Positions 1 to 6,495 of a stretch of 10,142 nucleotides of DNA are shown here, one piece after another. The stretch is from Saccoglossus kowalevskii (taxonomy: Eukaryota > Hemichordata > Enteropneusta > Harrimaniidae): positions 1 through 10,142 of the forward strand of contig NW_003125968.1 of NCBI RefSeq assembly GCF_000003605.2. Reading direction: 5' to 3'. The notes beneath the pieces are model-generated. The model saw nothing but the letters and a program-made list of their open reading frames with translations. It had not been told where the DNA came from and did not search any database. How positions within the stretch are numbered: the first letter of the stretch is position 1; every line of letters starts with the position of its first letter. The position numbers and the translations under genes were made by a program.

Positions 1-834
1 TTGATGAGCCATTATAAATAGCATACTAAGGGTTAGATTTGAATAGATTCCTAGTAAGATTGGTGCATTCTTAATTCAAAAAAACTTAAAAAGTTTTAAT
101 ACTACTAAATTATACATATGTTTGATATAATTTATTGTAAAACATTAATGTTGTTGTGAAAATAGTTTCATACAAAACGGTGAAAATTTGCCAAAATCCT
201 TATATGTGTTGCCAGTGATATGCTAGTTTCCATTGTTATTTAAATGTACTCATCAGGGAGGTAATCCATTACAAAACATCACTAATCCACAGTAGTCTGG
301 TTTCAGGCTACACCAAGTCTTAGTCATAAGAGGGACTTTGACCAAGTGCTGGCTAAGATATAAGTGAATCCCAAATGTTTGCATATCAGCTATACCCAAT
401 TGTGTTCACTCACAGAAGGGTCCAACAGTTATAGCACAGGCCACAGTGTTGAGGGTCTGTGCACTGGCTAAGAACACCCAAACTTGTTTCCCAAGGGAGG
501 CAGCAATTATGAACAAACAATTAAACAGCAATGGTACAGTGCCATAACTACACTGTTAACCGAAATAAACCAACCACAAATTATCGAAACAACCACCATA
601 TATTTCTCTCCCTTAATATTTTTTTTTTCATTCCTTTTCCATGTTTTATTGATTTATAATGCTTATTTTTTTTATTAATATCATCACCAGTTTTTTCAGT
701 TGTTTTTTTTTTTAAACCATTGTGGTGCTTCCGATACTAGTTTGCTGATAGTTGTTAGAAGGGAATTTTTGTGATGTTGATTGGTACACTCAAAAGCAAT
801 ATCACATGTGCAATTTACGTTACACCCCAAAACG

Positions 835-850
835 GCATGCGTGCGCATGC
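835..850. repeat. Short palindrome, 7-bp arms
   Basis: GCATGCG (835-841) and CGCATGC (844-850) are perfect reverse complements separated by TG. The region is alternating purine-pyrimidine and much more GC-rich than its surroundings. No function can be assigned. It lies about 150 bp outside the inferred 5' end of element 1. Confidence 0.6.
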
Positions 851-865
851 GAAACACCATGTCTT

Positions 866-883
866 CGACTTCTGGGGAAGTCG
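866..883. repeat. Short hairpin, 7-bp stem and 4-nt loop
   Basis: CGACTTC (866-872) pairs perfectly with GAAGTCG (877-883) around the loop TGGG. No T-run follows and nothing in this eukaryote-like context points to a terminator. The arm GAAGTCG also occurs in every tandem-repeat unit, probably by chance. Confidence 0.5.
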
Positions 884-997
884 TCTACTAGTATCCCACC
901 AGTCATTACTTACTCCGTACACGCTTCCACACTGATTGGGTCGCTGTAGTAGAGCATACAACAACGCCAATTTGGTTCGCTGTCTACGACATGCACT

Positions 998-1060
998 AAC
1001 AAGCAGCTGCCGGCTGAGATAGCTCCGCTGTTAGCAATGCACATGCCAATTAAAGAACAG
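998..1060 (+). mobile_element. 5' terminal leader of element 1
   Basis: This 63-bp leader matches 4197-4260 closely, with one indel and a few substitutions, whereas the sequences upstream of the two copies do not match. It ends in AATTAAAGAACAG. The repeat units carry AATTAAAG directly followed by ATATCATTA, so the leader looks like the edge of a repeat unit with a short insert. It contains the left arm of the subterminal inverted repeat at 1020-1031. Confidence 0.7.
1020..1031 (+). repeat. Left subterminal inverted repeat of element 1
   Basis: TAGCTCCGCTGT is the exact reverse complement of ACAGCGGAGCTA at 4074-4085, 3 kb away and at the other end of the element. It lies 22 bp inside the first shared base. 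In Helentron-type elements such subterminal pairs are thought to help define the ends for the rolling-circle machinery. That role is inferred here. Confidence 0.7.
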
Positions 1061-3425
1061 AAGATATCATTAGAAAATAAACAAATCTGAGAGAGGTCCA
1101 CATGTAGTACCTATATGTATAATATATCAAAGCAATTGGACTTGCGGTTTTCAACAAGAAGTCGAAAATATCACTTTTTACCAAAAATTACAAAAATATT
1201 CATCAAAATTAGAGAATTAAAGATATCATTATGAAATGAACAAATCTGAGAGAGGTCCACATGTAGTACCTATATATGTAATATCAAAGCAATTGGACTT
1301 GCGGTTTTCAACAAGAAGTCGAAAATATCACTTTTTACCAAAAATTACAAAAATATTCATCGAAATTAGAGAATTAAAGATGTCATTACAAAATGAACAA
1401 ATCTGAGAGAGGTCCACATGTAGTACCTATATATGTAATATCAAAGCAATTAGACTTGCGGTTTTCAACAAGAAGTCGAAAATATCACTTTTTACCAAAA
1501 ATTACAAAAATATTCACCAAAATTAGAGAATTGAAGATATCATTACAAAATGAACAAATCTGAGAGAGGTCGACATGTAGTACTTATATATGTAATATCA
1601 AAACAATTGGACTTGCGGTTTTCAACAAGAAGTCGAAAATATCACTTTTTACCAAAAATGACAAAAATATTCACCAAAATTAGAGAATTAAAGATATCAT
1701 TACAAAATGAACAAATCTGAGAGAGGTCACATGTAGTACCTATATGTATAATATATCAAAGCAATTGGACTTGCGGTTTTCAACAAGAAGTCGAAAATAT
1801 CACTTTTACCAAAAATGACAAAAATATTCATCAAAATTAGAGAATTAAAGATATCATTACAAAATGAACAAATCTGAGAGAGGTCCACATGTAGTTCCTA
1901 TATATGTGATATCAAAGCAATTGGACTTGCGGTTTTTAACAAGAAGTTGAAAATATCACTTTTTACCAAAAATTACAAAAATATTCACCAAAATTAGAGA
2001 ATTGAAGATATCATTATGAAATGACCAAATCTGAGAGAGGTCCACATGTAGTACCTATATATGTAATATCAAAGCAATTGGACTTGCGGTTTTCAACAAG
2101 AAGTCGAAAATATCACTTTTCACCAAAAATTACAAAAATATTCACCAAAATTAGAGAATTAAAGATATCATTACAAAATAAACAAATCTGAGAGAGGTCC
2201 ACATGTAGTACCTATATATGTAATATCAAAGCAATTGGACTTGCGGTTTTCAACAAGAAGTCGAAAATATCACTTTTTACCAAAAATGACAAAAATATTC
2301 ACCAAAATTAGAGAATTAAAGATATCATTACAAAATGAACAAATCTGAGAGAGGTCCACATGTAGTACCTATATATGTAATATCAAAGCAATTGGACTTG
2401 CGGTTTTCAACAAGAAGTCGAAAATATCACTTTTTACCAAAAATTAAAAAAATATTCACCAAAATTAGAGAATTAAAGATATCATTACAAAATGAACAAA
2501 TCTAAGAGAGGTCCACATGTAGTACCTATATATGTAATATCAAAGCAATTGGACTTGCGGTTTTCAACAAGAAGTCGAAAATATCACTTTTTACCAAAAA
2601 TGACAAAAATATTCACCAAAATTAGAGAATTAAAGATATCATTACAAAATAAACAAATCTGAGAGAGGTCCACATGTAGTACCTATATATGTAATATCAA
2701 AGCAATTGGATTTGCGGTTTTCAACAAGAAGTCGAAAATATCACTTTTTACCAAAAATTAAAAAAATATTCACCAAAATTAGAGAATTAAAGATATCATT
2801 ACAAAATAAACAAATCTGAGAGAAGTCCACATGTAGTACCTATATATGTAATATCAAAGCAATTGGACTTGCGGTTTTCAACAAGAAGTCGAAAATATCA
2901 CTTTTTACCAAAAATGACAAAAATATTCACCAAAATTAGAGAATTAAAGATATCATTACAAAATGAACAATTCTGAGAGAAGTCCACATGTAGTACCTAT
3001 ATATGTAATATCAAAGCAATTACACTTGCGGTTTTTAACAAGAAGTCGAAAATATCACTTTTTACCAAAAATGACAAAAATAGTCACCAAAATTAGAGAA
3101 TTAAAGATATCATTACAAAATGAACAAATCTGAGAGAGGTCCACATGTAGTACCTATATATGTAATATCAAAGCAATTGTACTTGCGGTTTTTAACAAGA
3201 AGTCGAAAATATCACTTTTTACTAAAAATGACAAAAATATTCACCAAAATTAGAGAATTAAAGATATCATTACAAAATGAACAAATCTGAGAGAGGTCCA
3301 CATGTAGTACCTATATATGTAATATCAAAGCAATTGCACTTGCGGTTTTTAACAAGAAGTCGAAAATATCACTTTTTACCAAAAATGACAAAAATATTCA
3401 CCAAAATTAGAGAATTGAAGATATC

Positions 3426-3522
3426 AACATGAAATGAACAAACCTAAGAGAGGTCTACCCAAGGTACATATACACCAAGTATCAAAGCATTCAGGCTTGT
3501 AGTTTTCAAGAAGAAGTCGAAA
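3426..3522 (+). repeat. Internal copy of the terminal-type divergent unit
   Basis: This unit departs from the array consensus and instead matches the last units of both elements (3921-4000 and 10031-10129). It shares AAACCTAAGAGAGGTCTACC, GGTACATATACACCAAGTAT, CATTCAGGCTTGTAG and TTCAAGAAGAAGTCG. Unlike them, it continues into an ordinary unit (ATATCACTTTTTACC) rather than into the element 3' end. It is closer to the element 2 terminal unit than to that of element 1 (AAACCTAAG and TACCC rather than AAATCTGAG and TACGC). A former element end captured into the array by unequal exchange is the simplest reading. Confidence 0.8.
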
Positions 3523-3767
3523 ATATCACTTTTTACCAAAAATGACAAAAATATTCACCAAAATTAAAGAGTTGAATATATCATAATGAAATGAACAAAT
3601 CTGAGAGAGGTCCACATGTAGTACCTATATATGTAATATCAAAGCAATTGGACTTGCGGTTTTCAACAAGAAGTCGAAAATATCACTTTTTACCAAAAAT
3701 GACAAAAATATTCACCAAAATTAGAGAATTAAAGATATCATTACAAAATGAACAAATCTGAGAGAGG

Positions 3768-3779
3768 ACTACATGTAGT
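3768..3779. repeat. Perfect 12-bp palindrome in a repeat variant
   Basis: In this unit the usual GTCCACATGTAGT is GACTACATGTAGT, making ACTACATGTAGT a perfect palindrome. The same change occurs at 4725-4736 in element 2, so it marks a sub-variant present in both arrays. Confidence 0.75.
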
Positions 3780-4053
3780 ACCTACCGGTATATATGTAAT
3801 ATCAAAGCAATTGGACTTGCGGTTTTTAACAAGAAGTTGAAAATATCACTTTTTCCCAAAAATGACAAAAATATTCACCAAAATTAGAGAATTGAAGATA
3901 TCATAATGAAATGAACAAATCTGAGAGAGGTCTACGCAAGGTACATATACACCAAGTATCAAAACATTCAGGCTTGTAGTTTTCAAGAAGAAGTCGAAAA
4001 GGTAAAACATTGACACGGACGGCGACAGACGACAGACAATCACTCATATGATA

Positions 4054-4084
4054 AGCTCCGCTCGACAAAGTCGACAGCGGAGCT
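4054..4084 (+). repeat. 3' terminal hairpin
   Basis: AGCTCCGCT (4054-4062) pairs with AGCGGAGCT (4076-4084) as a perfect 9-bp stem. The stem can be extended inward by CGAC (4063-4066) pairing with GTCG (4070-4073), with an AC bulge and an AAA loop. It is the most stable hairpin I see in the window and is followed at once by CTAAAAAA. The right arm is also the partner of the 5' subterminal repeat at 1020-1031, so the two pairings are mutually exclusive. Confidence 0.85.
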
Positions 4085-4085
4085 A
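4074..4085 (-). repeat. Right subterminal inverted repeat of element 1
   Basis: ACAGCGGAGCTA is the exact reverse complement of 1020-1031 and overlaps the right arm of the terminal hairpin. In element 2 the left partner (4220-4231) reads TAGCTCAGCTGT, one mismatch away. Its right partner lies outside the window. Confidence 0.7.
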
Positions 4086-4090
4086 AAAAA

Positions 4091-4196
4091 GTCTCAATTA
4101 TTGTAACAGCAACAAGTATTTTAGTCAGTGTTTTCCCATATTATAAAACGTAGCGTAACTATTATAACCTTGCCCATTGAGAATCTAGATTAAATA
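4091..4196. other. 106-bp spacer between the two elements
   Basis: This AT-rich sequence begins GTCTCAATTATTG and shows no similarity to the repeat unit, to either terminus or to 1-997. It contains no open frame of note. It may be host DNA between two independent insertions, or the remnant of an element end specific to one copy. I see no short direct repeat flanking element 1 that would be a convincing target-site duplication. Confidence 0.6.
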
Positions 4197-4260
4197 AACA
4201 AGCAGCCTCTCGGCTGAGATAGCTCAGCTGTTAGCAATGCACATTTCAATTAAAGAACAG
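4197..4260 (+). mobile_element. 5' terminal leader of element 2
   Basis: This is homologous to 998-1060 but one base longer (CAGCCTCTCGG against CAGCTGCCGG). The subterminal repeat position, 4220-4231, reads TAGCTCAGCTGT, with a C-to-A change relative to element 1. That change makes GATAGCTCAGCTGTTAGC resemble the A-box region of a tRNA gene, but no B box follows. Confidence 0.7.
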
Positions 4261-4335
4261 AAGATATCATTAGAAAATGAACAATATGTATAGTATCAAA
4301 ACAATCAGACAAGAAGTGGAAAATATCACTTTTTA
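4261..4335 (+). repeat. Internally deleted first repeat unit of element 2
   Basis: The first unit after the leader runs from GAAAATGAACAA directly to TATGTATAGTATC and then CAATCAGACAAGAAGTGG. It lacks the AATCTGAGAGAGGTCCACATG part and most of the TTGCGGTTTTCAAC part seen in all regular units. From AAAATATCACTTTTTACC onward it is normal. Element 1 has a full first unit, so this is a copy-specific loss or an older divergent edge unit. Confidence 0.75.
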
Positions 4336-4421
4336 CCAAAAATTACAAAAATATTCATCAAAATTAGAGAATTAAAGATATCATTACAAAATGAACAAAT
4401 CTGAGAGAGGTCCACATGTAG

Positions 4422-4592
4422 TACCTATATAGGTAATATCAAAGCAATTGGACTTGCGGTTTTTAACAAGAAGTTGAAAATATCACTTTTTACCAAAAAT
4501 GACAAAAATATTCACCAAAATTAGAGAATTAAAGATATCATTACAAAATGAACAAATCTGAGAGAGGTCCACATGTAGTACCTATATAGGTA
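4422..4592. repeat. 14-bp palindromes in two successive repeat units
   Basis: TACCTATATAGGTA at 4422-4435 and again at 4579-4592 is a perfect 14-bp palindrome. The usual unit reads TACCTATATATGTA and breaks it by one base. The same form recurs at 5986-5999 and 6143-6156, and an interrupted form (TACCCTATATAGGTA) is in the 4886 unit. It defines a sub-family restricted to element 2. Confidence 0.8.
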
Positions 4593-5026
4593 ATATCAAA
4601 GCAATTGGACTTGCGGTTTTTAACAAGAAGTTGAAAATATCACTTTTTACCAAAGATGACAAAAATATTCACCAAAATTAGAGAATTAAAGATATCATTA
4701 CAAAATGAACAAATCTGAGAGAGGACTACATGTAGTACCTATATATGTAATATCAAAGCAATTGGACTTGCGGTTTTCAACAAGAAGTCGAAAATATCAC
4801 TTTTTACCAAAAATTACAAAAATATTCACCAAAATTAGAGAATTAAAGATATCATTACAAAATGAACAAATCTGAGAGAGGTCCACATGTAGTACCCTAT
4901 ATAGGTAATATCAAAGCAATTGGACTTGCGGTTTTTAACAAGAAGTTGAAAATATCACTTTTTACCAAAAATGACAAAAATATTCACCAAAATTAGAGAA
5001 TTAAGATATTATCACAAAATGAACAA

Positions 5027-5335
5027 ATCTGAGAAAGGTCTACATGTAGTATCTCTATATGTAATATCAAAGCAATTGAACTATTGGTTTTTAACAAGTC
5101 GAAAATAATACTTTTTACCAAAAAATACAAAAATATTCAGCAAAATTAGAGAATTGAAGATATCATCACAAAATGAACAAATCTGAGAAAGGTCTACATG
5201 TAGTATCTCTATATGTAATATCAAAGCAATTGAACTATTGGTTTTTAACAAGTCGAAAATATCACTTTTTACCAAAAAATACAAAAATATTCAGCAAAAT
5301 TAGAGAATTGAAGATATCATCACAAAATGAACAAA
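5027..5335 (+). repeat. Pair of adjacent 154-bp variant units
   Basis: The units anchored at 5043 and 5197 share a set of changes found nowhere else: GAGAAAGGTCTACATG, GTAGTATCTCTATATG, CAATTGAACTATTGG, AACAAGTCG (three bases lost) and ATATTCAGC. The two are nearly identical to each other, which indicates a recent one-unit duplication of a diverged unit. Confidence 0.85.
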
Positions 5336-6268
5336 TCTGAGAGAGGTCCACATGTAGTACCTATATATGTAATATCAAAGCAATCGGACTTGCGGTTTTT
5401 AACAAGAAGTCGAAAATATTACTTTTTACCAAAAATTACAAAAATATTCACCAAAATTAGAGAATTGAAGATACCATCACAAAATGAACAAATCTGAGAG
5501 AGGTCCACATGTAGTACCTATATATGTAATATCAAAGCAATTGCACTTGCGGTTTTTAACAAGAAGTCGAAAATATCACTTTTTACCAAAAATGACAAAA
5601 ATATTCACCAAAATTAGAGAATTGAATATATCATTATGAAATGAACAAATCTGAGAGAGGTCCACATGTAGTACCTATATATGTAATATCAAAGCAATTG
5701 GACTTGCGGTTTTCAACAAGAAGTCGAAAATATCACTTTTTACCAAAAATGACAAAAATATTCACCAAAATTAGAGAATTAAAGATTTCATTACAAAATG
5801 AACAAATCTGAGAGAGGACCACATATAGTACCTATATATGTAATATCAAAGCAATTGGACTTGCGGTTTTTAACAAGAAGTTGAAAATATCACTTTTTAC
5901 CAAAAATGACAAAAATATTCACCAAAATTAGAGAATTACAGATATCATTACAAAATGAACAAATCTGAGAGAGGTCCACATGTAGTACCTATATAGGTAA
6001 TATCAAAGCAATTGGACTTGCGGTTTTTAACAAGAAGTTGAAAATATCACTTTTTACCAAAAATGACAAAAATATTCACCAAAATTAGAGAATTAAAGAT
6101 ATCATTACAAAATGAACAAATCTGAGAGAGGTCCACATGTAGTACCTATATAGGTAAATATCAAAGCAATTGGGACTTGTAGTTTTTAACAAGAAGTTGA
6201 AAATATCACTTTTTACCAAGAATGACAAGAATATTCACCAAAATTAAAGAGTTGAATATATCATAATG

Positions 6269-6495
6269 AAATCAACAATCTGAGAGAGGTCCACATGTAG
6301 TACCTATATATGTATATCAAAGCAATTGGACTTGCCGGTTTTCACCAGAAGGTCGAAGATATCAGTTTTTACCAAAAATGCCAAAATATCACCAAATTAG
6401 AGAATTAAAGATATCATACAAAATGAACAAATTGAGAGAGGTCCACAGTAGTACTATATATGTAATATCAAAGCATTTGCACTTGCGGTTTTAAC
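6269..6495 (+). repeat. Repeat units with dense single-base indels
   Basis: Against the consensus, this stretch has at least a dozen one-base losses or gains. Examples are ACAATCTG for ACAAATCTG, GTATATC for GTAATATC, GCCGG for GCGG, AAATATCACC for AATATTCACC, CATACAAAA for CATTACAAAA, AAATTGAG for AAATCTGAG, CACAGTAG for CACATGTAG, GTACTATA for GTACCTATA and CGGTTTTAAC for CGGTTTTTAAC. The step from the 6294 to the 6446 anchor is only 152 bp as a result. Neighbouring units on both sides are clean, so sequencing or assembly error is the likeliest cause. Confidence 0.75.

Larger units (their letters stand above)
1..997. other. Non-repetitive AT-rich flank, no gene seen
   Basis: This stretch is unrelated to the tandem arrays that follow. 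It is AT-rich, with long T runs around 619-628, 665-673 and 703-713. The only open frames are short (484-678 and 752-949 on the plus strand, 910-1101 on the minus strand). They are low-complexity or cross into the repeat element and show no recognisable domain, so I do not call them genes. A short motif, CTGGCTAAGA, occurs near 350 and again near 465, both in a somewhat less AT-rich part (about 240-480). I see no tRNA, splice-bounded exon or transposon end. It is best read as host DNA flanking element 1, though it could be part of an older degraded repeat. Confidence 0.6.
1061..4000 (+). repeat. Tandem array 1, 157-bp unit, 19 anchors
   Basis: The anchor CATGTAGT starts at 1101, 1260, 1417, 1574, 1730, 1888, 2045, 2202, 2359, 2516, 2673, 2830, 2987, 3144, 3301, (3458), 3615, 3772 and (3935). 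Parentheses mark divergent units in which the anchor itself is altered. Nearly all steps are exactly 157 bp. Exceptions are 159 (first step), 156 and 158 (a one-base loss at 1730), and 163 (a CCGGTA insertion in the 3772 unit). A unit contains the segments AATCTGAGAGAGGTCCAC, TCAAAGCAATTGGACTTGCG, AAGTCGAAAATATCAC and CAAAATTAGAGAATT. Most units here read GGTTTTCAAC, while 1888, 2987, 3144, 3301 and 3772 read GGTTTTTAAC. There are no unique spacers and no long open frame. Confidence 0.97.
998..4090 (+). mobile_element. Element 1: complete non-autonomous HINE/pearl-like element with satellite core
   Basis: The limits come from comparison with the second copy at 4197 onwards. Both begin with AACAAGCAG, share a leader containing CGGCTGAGATAGCTC and GCTGTTAGCAATGCACAT, run into the same 157-bp tandem repeat, and end through the same divergent last unit. 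The 3' end holds a GACGGCGACAGACGACAGAC tract and a hairpin running into CTAAAAAA. A perfect 12-bp inverted repeat connects the two ends. No protein is encoded. Short subterminal inverted repeats, a 3' hairpin, an internal tandem core and no obvious target-site duplication are the described hallmarks of HINEs and the bivalve pearl/CvA elements. Assignment to that group is inference from architecture. The exact 3' boundary is uncertain by a few A residues (4085-4090). Confidence 0.68.
4001..4090 (+). mobile_element. 3' terminal domain of element 1
   Basis: After the last AAGTCGAAAA the sequence leaves the repeat and reads GGTAAAACATTGACAC, then a purine-rich GACGGCGACAGACGACAGAC tract, then a hairpin and CTAAAAAA. 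The first bases (GTAAAACAT, then TGACA or GACA) recur at 10130-10142 at the corresponding place in element 2, which shows this is a conserved element end rather than chance flank. An imperfect GAC-rich tract just before a terminal hairpin is a layout I associate with mollusc repeat elements. That comparison is from memory. Confidence 0.7.

Noticed and set aside
484-678. Plus-strand open frame with a hydrophobic, Phe/Leu-rich C-terminal half
   Set aside because: The hydrophobic half is produced by T-rich low-complexity DNA. The frame is only 64 codons long with no domain or supporting context.
866-883. Rho-independent terminator
   Set aside because: The stem is short with no following T-run, and the sequence context is eukaryotic satellite DNA.
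752-949. Plus-strand open frame of 65 codons containing several Cys residues
   Set aside because: There is no recognisable domain, no splice or promoter context, and the length is expected by chance in 10 kb.
910-1101. Minus-strand open frame of 63 codons
   Set aside because: It spans the inferred boundary between unique flank and the repeat element and has no recognisable domain. Its first residues (MDLSQIC) come from the repeat unit and recur in other repeat-derived frames.
3846-4043. Minus-strand open frame of 65 codons in the array
   Set aside because: It is a translation of the tandem repeat and 3' end. Equivalent frames in other units are broken by the usual variants.
998-4090. LTR retrotransposon or classical terminal-inverted-repeat transposon
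   Set aside because: There are no long direct repeats at the ends, no primer-binding site or polypurine tract, no coding region, and the inverted repeat is short and subterminal with no clear target-site duplication.
4208-4300. tRNA gene or tRNA-derived SINE head
   Set aside because: There is an A-box-like stretch but no B box (GGTTCGA-type), no T-arm or acceptor pairing, and the match is lost in element 1.
5081-5284. Minus-strand open frame of 67 codons
   Set aside because: It is open only because of the 3-bp loss and substitutions in the two 154-bp variant units. The product is the repeat translated, with no conservation as protein.
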